DNA of 64,000 bases from contig CM070603.1 in assembly GCA_036346395.1 (NCBI GenBank), positions 28,553,045-28,617,044 on the forward strand. The letters run 5' to 3'. A program made the translations under genes and the position numbers. The notes under the pieces were generated by a model. It searched no databases, was not told the origin of the DNA, and saw nothing but the letters and a program-made list of their open reading frames with translations. Numbering within the stretch: the first letter of the stretch is position 1; every line of letters starts with the position of its first letter. Source of the stretch: Hsuehochloa calcarea. Taxonomy: Eukaryota > Streptophyta > Magnoliopsida > Poales > Poaceae. Positions 1-12,687 of the stretch are shown here, piece after piece.

Positions 1-3000
1 GATTAGAAATCCCAGGGCGCTCGCCTGGGGATGATGCATCACTTGCTGCCCCCAAGGAAGAACATCTTCCCCAGCTCTCTCGGTTTGAACTTGTGTATGA
101 GCAGCACTCCTCATTTTGCCTGTTTGCTTTATCCTAAAAAATAAAGAGAATTTCTTGTCAGTGAGATTACAAGACGAAAAACAATTAGTCTAAATTCAGG
201 AACCAATGGAATATTGCAGAGCAACAGACAATATGGTTTTGGTGTCCTGTAACGACAGCCATACCGCAACGGCGCAACCTATTTATAACCATCAGACCTT
301 GTGTTATACTCACTACAATGACACGAGAGATTTAGTATCTCCAGTAAGAGGTAGGGGGACTGCATCAGCCATCAGATACGGATATCGGATGGAATGATGG
401 AGTTTTTACAGAGTCCAGTGTTAAATATAATGGCAGAACTATTTAAATGCTTCAAATAAAACAAAGCATCATCTATTTTTACCTCTAAATGAGACTCTGC
501 ATTGCCACCGTCCAACTCAGCGAGATTATGATTTTCATCCAAAAGGAAATCCTGCATTTACATGAGATATCTCAGCTAAGATGTCAAGTACCAGAGGTAA
601 ACCAACCACTAATGGACTTACCAAGTCATTATCATTTTTAATGGACAACTGATTGACCCTCTCTGTCAGCAGTTCAACAACTGATTTTGCAGCTGAAACA
701 ATGTAAAAGTAATCACTGGACACTGAACAGCAAACAGTAACTCATGTGTATTAAATTATTAATAACATAAACTATTAAGGAGGATGAGCCACACCATCCG
801 TGAAATTAGTTGCAGCTGCTGATGAACTGCCTGCATCAGTACCAGCAGCCCTTAGACCATTTATGATCTCATACAATAAGCTCTGAAAAAAATCAAATTA
901 ATTGACAGGTAATTCCTCGGATGGGCTTCCTATTACACAAAGCAGAAATTTTGACACCAGATTTCATTTACCTCATTGGTCCCAGCACCAACCTTAAAGG
1001 CGCCGAGGTTGTAGTACTTATCTAACTTATTTGAGCATGCCGAAGGAAACTGAGGTGGGTGCAGAACATTATAGAAGAATATTGAAACAGAATCGTAATA
1101 AAATTGGGGCCTTGGCGAATTGTGATCACCCTCAAATTTGATTAAATTTTTATCCCCCTGCAGATAAATAGAAATACATCAGCAAAACGAGCCCGGCAGG
1201 CCCTTCAACAGGAGCAGTCACCACTGATGAAACCTGTATGTAGTTAGAAGACATCTGTTTACTGATCAGCCTTTGTAAAGCAAGTAAGAGTGAGATTTAC
1301 CGCATATGCCTGGTGAATACGATCAGAGTGATGGGGCTGAATAAACATGTCATTCAATGCGTGCCCAAATAATGCAGGAATATACGTTTTGGGAGCAAAC
1401 TGGAAAAGAAAAAGATAGTAAAGTTTGTGACATTGTCCAGAAATAGGAGGTAATCAGATAAATACCAATGGGTTTAACTGAAAACCATGATACTTGAAAC
1501 ATCAAGATTAGTAGACTACCCAGTATAACAAGAATTTCCAATACTTCAACCAATCTTACTCAAACTATGTGTCTCAATCAAGTTGAAAGAGCTGTTCTAA
1601 TTGTTTAATGTTGGTGTTCACAGCTAAGACAATTATGCTCAGAAGCTTAATTCAGGCAAAACAAAGACATACAAGTATACAACAAAATGTTCATTTAGCA
1701 TTGCAGTCTACTAGAGAGATCTGAACAGATATAGACTAAACACACACATTCATTTCTAACTATATTCATCATTCAGTCACACGTAATGCATAATATTATT
1801 ACCAGTATGGAGTCTCGTATTGTAGGGATGGTAACAAATACTCCCCATCGCATTTCATTAGTTTTTTTTTTTGTAATTCTACCTGGCTCTTTAGTAATTA
1901 AATTAGAACAGAGTGCTATTTCAGAAAGCAAACCTGAACAACATTAAGATCCATTATGTCAAACTTAGCTCTTCTTTGAATGATGCGTCGCATGTACTGC
2001 ACAGCCATCTTAACCTGAAAAAATATATATCAGAGCAAACATAAAATGATGTGACTACAGCAACAGGCAATGGGCACTTCAACTTGATAAATAATAAAGA
2101 TAAGTTATCAAGATCATGTCACAGAGCTTTACAACATTAACTAGAGCCTTTTCATATTCTGAGATGCCTATCTTTGATCTATAGCCAGAAAACAACATTA
2201 TGTTATAGAGCATCAGCAGCGGTAAACAACACCTTTTCTTGTTATGTATTGCTTACCATTAAGCTAGTAAACAAATTTCATCTACTCGCTCATTCAAGGT
2301 ATGCTTCCCTAGCAGCCCAGTTGTTAGAGAGAAAAAATCAGTTGGTATAGGACAACACTAGGGCTATGCACACCAAACTGACCAGAGTTACGAAAGACTT
2401 GTAGATTTGCACAAATTCCCTGTAAGGTTTGTATTATTCCTGGATGTAAACACAGTACTTCTTTTTATGCATGCAGCAGTTGCTTGGAGCTTAGCTTCAA
2501 GGATACAAGTGGTATACTCAAGAACCATCCACCAATTAACATGTAAACCATGATACATCAAAATTGTGTACGAACTACAAAGAGTGCACTGTTCCAATAT
2601 TCAGTTCATGAATAAAGCAAAATATTCTGCAAAAGATAAACATACTGTGAACTTAGGAACACGGATTTTGTAAACATCTACAAGCTCCATCATTAAGTCA
2701 TATAAGTTAGAAAAGGCACTGTCCAAAACCATGCCAGCAATTGAGGGGTCTTCTGCTCCATACAGTAGGCTGTATCAAAGATTTGAACAGAAGTTGTGAT
2801 GAACTAACAAAATGAAATCCCATCAAGCAAAAGCTAGGTCTTTAAGATATTTTATGGATAAGGATACTGTTAAAAAATTAGGATAAAGAAAATTAACATT
2901 TGTATTAATCCGTGAACTCTTAAGATGCACAATTTTATATCAAAAGTATTCTACTGTATTCCAACACTTACCAAAATGGCATATCATTGGAAGAAAAAGG

Positions 3001-4621
3001 TCATTGAAATAATTCAGCACAAAGTAGAAAGCACAAGCACTGTGACCGAAATACCTTGTAACAGCACCCATTGACCGCCCCCAAAGTCCTATACAAGAAA
3101 CTTCCTTATTACTACGCAAAAAGGACACCACACATTTGAGATCCTGTTTCTGGGAGTAGTTATATGTTTCAGTCTTTCAGAACAGTGCAATTACTAAACG
3201 TTAAGAATATTGTTGCGAAATTTATAATGATTATGCACCTCATGCCAACCAAGGCTGACATACTCTCCACCTGATAGCCCTGACCCTGCAAAGTCAAGTG
3301 CAAAAAGGGTGATATTTGAAGGAAGAAGTATGACAGCGGCTTCATTTGCATCTGCTCTGCATCCACTGCATTAAGTTAAAGGAAAAAAACCGTTAAATGG
3401 TCCAACATTATTGGTAATTAATTAATTAAGGTAAACACCATATGTAAAAAGGAAATAATTCCATGCTTAATCTTGATAACTCATAGGATGCAACTAGCAG
3501 ATAAACCCAACACTATGATTGGGATCAAGAATTAAAAAGTGTAGACTGTAGACAAGTATACTTCACAATCAGTTGAGTCAGAATGCTAAAGGAAGAGGTC
3601 TGATCAAAAGAGTAATCATAAGAATAAGAAATTGAGAGCACACATGGGCATGAAACAACAAAGGTAAGCACCTATTTCCATGGCAGTAGATCACACATGG
3701 AAGGGCAGTACTTTCTGGGATGACAGCTGGAACATAGTGACTGCATTTTAAGGTCTGGTTTCTTTCGTTTGTAAGCTGTCACATACAAGTAAAAGAATAA
3801 GGCTAATGTACAAAAATGTTGACAATCAGCATCAAGTCTTCTTATCAACAAATGAAAGACAGGAAAAGCCTCAATAATTGCTCCCCTTACTTGCCTCCAA
3901 ATCTATACGTCTGTACTTTCTTCCTGCAAGAGTAAACTCTGGCTCCCATAAATAGTGATCTGGATTGTACTCTGCACTGTAAATACATAGCCAGTTCACT
4001 GCCTTCATACCATTACAATAATTTGTTGAATATCAAAGTTTTGAGGTCTTCCAACTTCGATTATTTTAGCATCTTAAAGAAAAGGAATAAAGTTATATTA
4101 GGAAGAATACAGTTGGTATGAATGAACATGTGTTAACTAAATGCAAAAGCCTCTTTCAGTTACTACATCAGTTTACTTTTGCAAGTACAACCCTTGTGAT
4201 TACGAACAGCTACTTGTTCAACTAGAATCCTGGTACAGGATTCTCAACGGCAACGGTTGAAGAACAAACTTTGGCTCCTATGCCCGTTTAACGGTATTTC
4301 GAGTACAGAACTTCCACAAGCTCGCAATTGCTAAGATTAAGATGATAACCCAGGATTTGCTCCATAATTCCATATGCTTGTTTTAGGTATTGATAGATAA
4401 ATCACACAGAGAACTCATACAGCTAAATACGACCAATTACAGCCGCCACATACATTGTACAAAAAAAAGTAGCAAATTCCACCTACTTGCAGCATACACC
4501 AAACTAAATTTTGGCGAAGCGAATGGGAACAGGTCAACAAGGCTATTACCAGTTTAGCAAAAGAAAAACAAGGTGATTACCGTGGCGGACGGATGACAAA
4601 ATTAACGAATTGCTCGATCAT
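1..4621 (-). CDS. Alpha/beta hydrolase (serine aminopeptidase S33-type), 3' end outside window
   Basis: Thirteen exons on the minus strand keep one reading frame: 4581-4621, 3895-3976, 3672-3775, 3239-3365, 3055-3149, 2646-2769, 1934-2014, 1301-1399, 972-1157, 795-882, 622-692, 483-551 and <1-133, giving 433 residues before the window edge. The start is the ATG at 4621-4619, opening MIEQFVNFVIRPPR, the conserved N-terminus of this plant family. The fold is visible: HGN oxyanion loop (residues 73-75), nucleophile elbow GRSMG with Ser144, Asp235 in HALNDMF, and His263 in GDHNSPRP. These form a plausible Ser-Asp-His triad. The C-terminal tail is Ser-rich and carries the family motif SYTSSNRESWGRCSSLG. 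No signal peptide is evident, so a cytosolic or membrane-peripheral enzyme is likely. The substrate is unknown for this family. All introns are GT-AG except the one after exon 2, which starts with GC. The gene looks intact; the stop codon lies left of position 1. Confidence 0.93.
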
Positions 4622-5097
4622 CGCGCCGTCGGAAGCTCCCCGACGACGACGCAGCGGCGGAGGTGGCTTCCGGCGCTCATGTACCCACGCGAGCCCACCA
4701 ACCTCCCACAAACCAACCAGCCCTCTTCACCCTCAGTTTCTCCTCGCCAATCCGCCTAAACCCGCCGAATCAACTCAAACTGACCCCAACTGCAACCTAC
4801 CCCCCAAACTCCCACCGAAGAGCCTCAGATCCGCCCGCGGCAGCTCGCGGCTCCGTCGAGTTCGCCGCAACCCGCCGGATCCGGCGCGGTCTCCGGCGAC
4901 CCGAGGCTCGGAATGCCCGCCGCGAGCCGCGGACTCCGGCGGGGCCGTGGGAGGTGGGGACTCAGGGGAGGCTCCCGGGGGCGGAGCGCCGGCGGCGGCG
5001 GCGTGGGGCTCGCGGTAGGGCGAGATGGGAGTAGGAGAGCAAATGGGCGTGGGAAATGTGAACGTTAAAGAGGGGGCGGACGCGTTGTAATAATAGA

Positions 5098-5107
5098 GAT
5101 ATAAAAC
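5098..5107 (-). promoter_or_regulatory. Possible TATA box of the hydrolase gene
   Basis: Read on the minus strand, GTTTTATATC lies about 480 bases upstream of the start codon, and a TTTAAATA stretch lies just beyond it. This is the best TATA-like site before the gene. It would imply a 5' leader of about 440 bases across the CG-rich stretch 4622-5060. Inferred from position and composition only. Confidence 0.3.
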
Positions 5108-5119
5108 CTTATTTAAATG

Positions 5120-6725
5120 GGGTTTTTTTTGGCTTGTTTATTTGCTTTTGTAGTTTTGCCCCCCGAGGTTTTCTGGGCTGCATGTGGCGCCATTTCGCCG
5201 CACATGCACGATGCATGGGTGTCATGGGAGGTGCGCCGCCTGAAAGAGGCCACATTTGTGTACTGCCTGCTGTATTTTGCACCCGTCGTGTACAACCGAT
5301 TCTAGTGATGTATTGGACCATCGTGTGTACGTCTGAATTGTCATCCATTGTGCTCTCCACGTTACCTGCATAGTAATCGAAAATATCTTTGCTTTACAGT
5401 AAAAGCTATACAAGAAATTATTACGTTTTTACTATTATAAATATGTGTATTTGATGATTTACGTCTGGAGACCGACGTGCCAGTAAGACATCTAACAATT
5501 ATTCGAGACGAAAAATTCCACAGCTACAGAGACACCCATAATGAGAGCCGCAAAACCTCAAACATAATATTCATCTGCTCGTGGGGCCCACCTCAGAAGC
5601 CAGAATGATTTAGCGCCCGTACCGACGCTCTGCTAGCCTATCCGCTTCATCGAGCGAGGGAGCTACATGTGGGCCCCACGCGCCATATAGGCCGCGATGA
5701 AGATCGGTGTCTTCCTTGCGGACGAGAATGCCTTCGCGACCCTTGCAGGGGCATAGAGCACGGAGGCGGGGATAGTTTGGCCATTCTGACTTTGTAACCG
5801 ACACGTCTGAGATCCACGGTGTCATGTATTAGAAAGCGATCTTTACCCTCCGATCGAAAAGCAGAAGTTCATAACAATAGCTACAGTTTTTTTACAGTGA
5901 ATAAACACATTCGTAGATATTCCTCGTTGCTACCGGATTTGCTACAGTTCAACAGCAAGTATTATTTACACACTCAAAAAACAACAACAAAAAAAAAACT
6001 GTTGACACATCCACGGCTGGGTGGTCCAGGGGTGACGTGGTTTTTACTCGGTCGTCGACTCGTGCAGCTCGCATCTTGGATGGAGTACGGTAATAAAGAC
6101 TGATTTGTTCTTAGTGCGTGCCTGGTTAGCTGTTCTCTTCTCGCCAGCGGCAGCTTCTGAATTGCTCTACCAACTGTACCATGCTGTTGATGCCACTTGA
6201 TGGAGATGGACGAGACCCACGTTTGGTCGCGACAAAGACATGTCAGTGGACTCCGTGTTAGGGCGATTAAGCTTCGGTTCGAAGTAATCAGAAGCTTAAG
6301 CTAGCTCCTCATGATCTTGAGAGAAGTTTAAGCTTAATTTTGAGAGAGAAACTTATGAAATCCATCTACAAGCTAGCTTCTGGAGAAAGATAAGCTCCCT
6401 CAAAAAAAAGGATCATGGTTTGTTTCCCCTTCACACAGCAAGCATGTGGTGGTAAGGCAAAGCTAGCTACCTACCCCAAAGCTAATTTGTGACAGCAATA
6501 GAGGATTAAGACTTACAGTGTGTGTACTGGAATAAGAAAAATGCTCTGTGTTTCGTATTATGACAGTTTGGGATACTGTAATTTACTGATTTTGTAATAG
6601 AATCGAGCGATTCCTCGAAAAGTCACACTACGCCCGCATGGAACTTACAAATACCCTCAGCACTCTCTTTTGCGGTGGCATTTTACTTAGGGTTAACTTA
6701 GGTCATTTAACTATACATCTTAAGC
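5120..6725. other. Intergenic DNA without a recognisable gene
   Basis: Short open frames occur on both strands but none has a recognisable domain or a coherent exon structure. TGGGCC-type motifs near 5583-5590 and 5670-5678 are common in plant promoters and may belong to the divergent upstream region of the hydrolase gene. The stretch 6260-6420 is rich in AAGCTTAA/AGCTAGCT motifs and could be an old MITE, but no terminal repeats or target duplication were found. Confidence 0.5.
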
Positions 6726-6743
6726 TAAACATCAAACTGACTT
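6726..6743. repeat. Target-site duplication, left copy, of the LINE
   Basis: 18 bases matching 7891-7908 at 17 positions. It abuts the poly(T) (poly(A) on the minus strand) of the LINE insertion. Confidence 0.8.
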
Positions 6744-7890
6744 TTTTTCGATAATAGAAGAGAAAACTCTCATGGCCTCTGTATCAAGGATGGACACAGT
6801 CCAATTTATTATAGAGTTTAAAGTACTAAAATAACTAAAAAAGTTAAAGGTGGCTCGAAGCCTTATAATTAAATGGCGACTAAAAATTAAACTCAATCAT
6901 TATAAATCTTGTCACTAAAACGCCACCCATGAATGTTGAAGATTTGCTTCGCCATATACTCCAACTTGGCGCTTCTTGCCAGTGTGGACTCCTTCTGGGC
7001 TGATTTCTACATAATTGCCAAAGCACTTAGCTAGTGTCTACTCAATAAGATAACCTACAAGGGATTAGTGATAATCTTTTTTCAAAAATAACATCATTCC
7101 GACATAACCAAATAGATCAACATAAGGCACTAGCTCCCACTAGGAGTTGTGTATTTATTTTTTGGAATATCGTCTAACCAATTATCAAACATGTTGCCTA
7201 TACTCGCAGGAGGAGATAAATTAAACACACATTGAACAGCTCACCATGCAATATGTGCAAAGGGACAGTCAATAAAAAGATGTTAAATTGTTTTCTCTTT
7301 AATACAAAAGAACACTTTTTGTTTCCCCTCCAATTTCTTTGAGCATGTTATCTTTAGTTAATACTACCATCTTTTGGGATATCATTGGAATATTTTTACT
7401 TTTAATGGAATTTTAATTAACCAAAAAATTTTCCTAATGGGGCTTGATAATTTCCAATTAGTGCCACATATAAAGACTATACCGAAAAAAGTTCAGACTG
7501 ATTCAAATTCCACCTGAAAAATATATTTTTGAGAGCTCAATTGTAAATTGACAATTCTCAAAATTAACTCATTCCAAGCATGTAACTTAGGCTCAATAAT
7601 AGGTCTTCGAAAAGAAATATTTAAAGGAACCGATCTTAGAATATTTGCCATTGTATCATCTTTTTCCTCGTCACATTATAAAGAATTGGATATTATCTTT
7701 TTAGTGGAGAGTCTCCTAACCAAATATCTTTTCAAAACCTAGTTTGCATTCCATTTTTAACCTAGAATGGACCAAAGCGATAAAATTCATCTTTTATTTT
7801 CATTAGACCCGACCAAAAATGGGAAACCCCATGCTTGTCAACCATCCGCGAAAGACTCCTCTCACCCACATATTTCCTTGTTAGCAAAGT
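6744..7890 (-). mobile_element. 5'-truncated LINE (3' end with zf-RVT domain)
   Basis: Read on the minus strand, broken frames encode the region downstream of a plant LINE reverse transcriptase. DKHGVSHFWSGLMK (about 7840-7800) is followed by the zinc-binding zf-RVT motif HLFIDCPFAHIAWW (about 7285-7240). The element ends in a short poly(A), seen as T's at 6742-6748. An 18-bp target-site duplication with one mismatch flanks it (6726-6743 and 7891-7908, TAAACATCAAACTGACTT-like). That is the signature of target-primed reverse transcription with 5' truncation. Stops and frameshifts make it non-functional. Confidence 0.85.
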
Positions 7891-7908
7891 TAAACATCAA
7901 TCTGACTT
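7891..7908. repeat. Target-site duplication, right copy, of the LINE
   Basis: Right-hand copy of the 18-base duplication (one A/T difference). It marks the 5'-truncated end of the LINE. Confidence 0.8.
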
Positions 7909-8332
7909 AAATTAAGAAATGGAGGGAGTGCCAATTCAGTAATTAAACATCCATGATGCAGCTAGCAAAGATTCAGTTATACATCGCGCGAAAGTATGCG
8001 ATTGAAGTTACTTCCTCCTTTTCCATGATATTTGTCTGTCAACTCTATCTTACTTTAAAACAAGGACGTAGGTATTTATTCAACAAAGAAAATCAAGAAC
8101 GTGGGTACTGGGTTTTCCACTCTTGTTCAGGAACTCAAAGCTGCAAGAAAGAAGCTTAAAGCCCGTTCGAAACAAATGAATTTCACATGTAGCGGTACAA
8201 TTTGTAGAATTTAGAAGAAAAAAAATCTATTGTTCCAAACAGAGACTAAGCGTTTGGAGATTTTAATAGCCGTATGAGTAGTCCAATCTTGTTAGTTATT
8301 CTCTTCTTGATTCTTATACCTTCTCTCTCTCT

Positions 8333-8400
<68 letters not shown>

Positions 8401-9313
8401 TTGATCTGACATTACGAAAGCATTGGAAGTAGGAACATTATACCAGGTGGCAGGTATTCGGGTGAGGCTGAAGAGGATTAGAGAAAATAAGAAATTGTCA
8501 TTTTGGCGTGGTTGTAATGGTAAGCATCTTTGGGCCAAAACCAGCAAAGAAAGAGAATTCTTTTGTGTACCTTGTATGGGCCTGACGTAGCTAAGTTGGG
8601 CTGAGCTGCTAAGCCTATTGGGCATTAGCCCAGTGATCTGGCTAGACTAATTTTCTGATATAATTCCTTATTTGTCACTAAAATAAAATAGTCCACTTTC
8701 CTGATTTGCCGTTGGAAAAAAAAATACTTTGCTTCTATGCCACTACTTCTCAAGTTCTGATCCTAATAATCCACCACGAACCTCTGTCAAATGAGCTGCA
8801 AAAAGACCATATTGCCCTCTTTCTACCTCTTCCCTTCCTCCTCTTCTTCAGTTGAAGCGAAAGCCATGCTCCTAATCTCACTAAGCAAAGCTCTAGTGGT
8901 GGCCTCTAGCGACCTCGGTAGGAGCAACAAAGGAGGAGGTCGACGGTAGGCTGTGAGCTTGGAGACGGAGCATGGAGGTGAAGCCCAGTGGCCACTTGGA
9001 GGTGTCTCACGAAGGTTGAGCTCGGCAGGTGCCCAAAGGTTGAGCTGACGCGTTAACTCGATTTAGCAGCGGAGGAGCTTGATTGGACGGCGTTTGAGTC
9101 GATTCGGTGGTGGAGGACCACGAATCTACCGTCTTTTCCCGCCGTCGATCATGAATCATGCGCCTCCATCAAGCTCACCTCCCATGTCTTCTCCCTGCCG
9201 CCTATGGACTCATGGGCCCACGGAGGGCACCGCTTTTAATGCTATGGCGGTGGATTCAAATGCGGCGAAGGCGGCAAGAGTGTGGGTGCGGCTGCGTCGG
9301 AGGTGAAGGTGAG
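7909..9313. other. Intergenic DNA, no supported gene
   Basis: Open frames near 7953, 9079 and 9158 are short and carry no recognisable domain. The stretch 8645-8900 (with a TTATTTGTCACT motif) resembles 35100-35290 on the opposite strand, so both may be pieces of one dispersed repeat. The sequence changes abruptly at about 9314, where a retrotransposon LTR end begins. Confidence 0.45.
8322..8401. repeat. Compound microsatellite (CT)n(TA)n(TG)n(AG)n
   Basis: Consecutive runs of CT, TA, TG and AG dinucleotides, with (TA)n the longest at about 8336-8367. The block reads as purine-pyrimidine alternation flanked by homopurine/homopyrimidine arms. Likely length-polymorphic. Confidence 0.95.
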
Positions 9314-9369
9314 GATGGTTTTAAAAACCGTCTATTCACCCCTCTCTAGTCGGCCTCCTCGATCTTACA
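9314..9369 (+). repeat. 5' LTR remnant of the pol-less copia element
   Basis: Only the last about 55 bp match the end of the 3' LTR (18436-18490), including the stretch TTTTAAAAACCG and the closing TCCTCGATCTTACA. The sequence to the left is unrelated, so most of the 5' LTR has been lost. Confidence 0.75.
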
Positions 9370-9370
9370 G

Positions 9371-9382
9371 TGGTATCAGAGC
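9371..9382 (+). other. Copia primer-binding site
   Basis: TGGTATCAGAGC is complementary to the 3' end of initiator methionine tRNA, the usual primer of plant Ty1/copia elements. It lies one base after the LTR end. Confidence 0.9.
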
Positions 9383-9425
9383 TTAGTCTCTCATTTATTA
9401 AATTTAACCGTCTAGCGAGTAAAGG

Positions 9426-10836
9426 ATGGCGACTAGTGATATAGTGCACCTAGGTAAAGCACCTATTTTTGATGGCACAAATTATGCTATTTGAAAAATT
9501 CATATGATTTGTTATTTTAAGGCCATATGACTAAACATATGGCGGATTGTAGATGTGAGCTTTTCTCCTCCAAAGGATTCTCTTGCTCCAACCATTGAGA
9601 AAGAGAAATACTCGCATCTCGATGCTCAAACTACTAATGCTTTATTTAGTGCTTTGAGTATAGAAATATTTGATGTCATATGCAATTTCAAGAGCACTCA
9701 AGAAATATGGACATATATTCAAGATCATTATGAAATATCCACATCTACTAGTGATGATTGCACAAAGGAATGGGCATCGGAAGAAGAATGCTCAACTTCT
9801 AACTCCGACGATGATGAGTCCACAAGCCCCTCCACATCAACTCAATGCTTCATGGCAAAAGGTAATAACGAGGTAAATGATAATGATGAGCCTTCATATG
9901 ATGAGTTGATGGACATGCGAGGACTTAAATAAATATCTTGGCAAAGATAAATCAAGATTCAAAGTCTTGAAGAAAGAATTTCTTTCTCTCAAGGATTCCT
10001 ATGAAGAGCTAAAAGAAGCTTATGAGACTCTCCTTCTCAAGGATCTCAACAAGTCCAAGATGGATACAGGCATCACATGTAATTTATTAGATGATATGCC
10101 ATGTGTAGTTGCTAACCCTTGCATTACATCTAAGGTTAGCATATCCACCTCTTGTGAGGATTTATTTGATATGCCTTGTTGCTCAAAATTAGATGCTCCT
10201 ATTTCCTCTACGTCTTGCGATACTAACATTGTAGAGAAAAACAAAGAGCTCAAGGCCCAAGTCATCAAATTAAAAAATAACTTGACAAGAAGCTACAAAG
10301 GAAATGCCACTCTCGATGATATATTGAGCAAACAACGACGCTTGCAAGATAAGAGTGGTATTGGCTTCACTCCTAAGAAGAAGGAAAATAGCAAGACAAG
10401 GCACAATGCAAGACACACGAAGAATTTCAAGTGCCATGGATGTAATAAAAAGGGCCACTTTGCCTCGGTGTGCCCAAATCAAGTGGATGACAAGTCAAGA
10501 TCATCAAGAAAGAGGCAAACCAGCAACAAGCAAGTAAAGAAGGCAAATGACGAAAATAAATATCGAACTTGTTACAATTGCAAATAAATATCGAACTTGC
10601 TACAATTGCCGAAAAAAAGAACATCTTAGTAAGGATTGTCCCAAAGGTATCTCTCCTAAGCTATTTATTTATAATGATCATTATTTGCTTAGGAAAGATA
10701 AAAATGGCAATGTGTTTGCTAGAATAGTTAGTTCACCAAAGTTTATTACTAGGGCCATTTGGGTGCCCAAATCAATTATGACTAACATTCGCAGACCCAA
10801 CCAAGTATTAGGTACCAAAATGCACTTAAATGCTTA
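9426..10836 (+). pseudogene. Degenerate copia gag with two CCHC zinc knuckles
   Basis: The frame opens at ATG 9426 (MATSDIVHLGKAPIFDGTNY, the copia gag start) and soon meets stop codons. Longer open pieces follow at 9555-9932, 9967-10587 and 10547-10837. The middle is a long helical, Lys/Glu-rich stretch (LKDSYEELKEAYETLLLK, about 9988-10041), then a basic linker. Zinc knuckle 1 is CHGCNKKGHFASVC (10432-10473). Knuckle 2 is CYNCRKKEHLSKDC (10598-10639) and lies in another frame because of a 28-bp tandem duplication. The protein would package element RNA in virus-like particles. No protease motif follows the last open frame, which ends at 10837, so pol was deleted at or near this point. Confidence 0.82.
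10553..10608 (+). repeat. 28-bp tandem duplication in gag
   Basis: Two 28-base copies (10553-10580 and 10581-10608) differ at two positions. Because 28 is not a multiple of three, the duplication shifts the frame and creates a TAA stop at 10585-10587. It also repeats the first half of the second zinc knuckle. Confidence 0.9.
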
Positions 10837-10839
10837 ATA

Positions 10840-12687
10840 GGTACTTAGAGAGGCATTGGAGGCTTGACTTATTCATATAAAGGTGGATTTCATCATATAT
10901 CAAATTGAAGCCAAGTTTGAGGACAAGCATGTCATATCAAGAACCAATGTCATTTCGGTAACAAGTACTTACATTAAAGTATCTGGCCCCTTTATACATT
11001 GTGTAGGTTGCATTTCATGAAAATCATATTAAAAGGGGTGTTCTTGCTCTTGTTCATAATGTTCATTATTAATATCTTGAGCAAGATGGTAGTGGAACAT
11101 TAAGGGGGAGTGATAAATCATAATCATGTATAACACATCCCTATGTGTGCCCAAATAAATTAAGTGCTAGTTTTGTTTTTCAAAATTGAGCCTTTTTAGC
11201 CAAAACTCAAAAATTTCATAACTCTTAGTAATTATTTGAAAAACTAGTTGCAAAATGTATAAAAATATTTTTCAAAGGTTTTCCAAAGGTTTTGGCTCTA
11301 GAAAAACCTATTTTGAGTGAAAATGAGTTTCTAGCCAAAAATCGAAATTATGGTATCTTGTTTTTGACCAAAACTAAATTTTTGTGTAAAATCTTTTCTG
11401 AAAGGAATTTGAAAATCTTGCCAAAAGGAAAATTCTAAAGTTGGCTATTCTAAATATTTTTGGTATTCAAAAGATTCCCAAAATACCAACCTAGGAAGAG
11501 TTATTTGATTTTCAAACTCGTCCAAAATATTATTTTGACCTAAGTGGTCACATTCTAGCACTTAAGTGAGTTTTACCATATGAGCCAAAATTATTCACAT
11601 AAATAGGTGCATAATGGTATTCATGACTCATACATGCAATTGAATGCTTTAAAATCGACCATATGCTCAATTTGGATCATTTGGTGAAACTTCATGAAAA
11701 CTTGATTTCATTTACGAAAATCAAAAGCTTATTTCATAAAAAATATTTATGATTTGGATTTTCAAGGGCTATATAAGTTGGAAATGCTCCAAATATGTTT
11801 GCTTGATTGATTGTGTGAAAATTTGGAGCTAATACAATAAATCTCTCTTCTCAATCAAGAACTGAAACTGTTTGTCAGTTTGAGTAATGATCGGTTCGAC
11901 CGGCCAGCATCGGAGGTCCGACCGGTAGCCACACTGGTCCGACTGCCGTTATCCCAGCGGTCAGACCGTAATCGCATGAAGGGTCTAATACCCCTTCACC
12001 CGAGAGCATTCTCTCTCACCCATTCATCTCTTCCAACCGAGCCTTCTTGTTTTTCTCTCCTCCGGCCGCCACCTCCATCTCCAGTCTCAGATCTCCTCCT
12101 CTGGCCATATCTTTGGTGCTCTAAGGTACTATTTTGTTCTCCTTAATCCCCTCATTCATTCCCTCCAAATGCTTTGTGAATTGGTTGCCAAATCTCACTG
12201 GCATTTGGAACCCTAGGTGAGGGAGGTTCTTCTTCAATTCGGCTTTTTGGCTCTCCAATCTATTCAAGGAGTCATCCCTTGTGATTCTCCTCTCCATCCA
12301 AGTCGGTAAGCCTCTTTATCTACTTGCAAATATCCTCTCATTGTAATTTGCCCTAAATTCTAGGGTTTGTTGAAAAATCCAACATTGTAGTCAATCTTTG
12401 CGGCAAATGTTTGATCTGCAAGTAGTGTGGGAATGAACAAATAAATATCCATGATGCCATTGTGTGAATGTTGCAAATTTGTGGGTTATCCCCAAAATAT
12501 GTTCTCTGCTCCTGTCACCAGCAGTCTGACCGGTGGCATAATGACGGTCCGACCGACCTTTGTGGCGGTCCGACCTGCCATGGCCAGCAGTCAGACCGCC
12601 AGTGACCAGAGAGCATGACAATTGGCATTTATGGCATATTTGTGAGTCTATTCCTTGTTTAATCCTTACAATATTTTCTCAGGGACA
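10840..12687 (+). other. Non-coding interior of the pol-less copia element
   Basis: AT-rich sequence with no pol motif. It includes a purine tract at 11103-11110 and, at 11889-11970 and again 12518-12600, clusters of the dyad motif CGGTCNGACCG. Same motif clusters recur in the 3' LTR at 17348-17645. Short open frames here (for example 11880-12146) have no recognisable product. Confidence 0.5.

Noticed and set aside
4593..5034. Two plus-strand open frames of 141 and 123 codons
   Set aside because: They are antisense to the first exon and 5' leader of the hydrolase gene and reflect high GC content.
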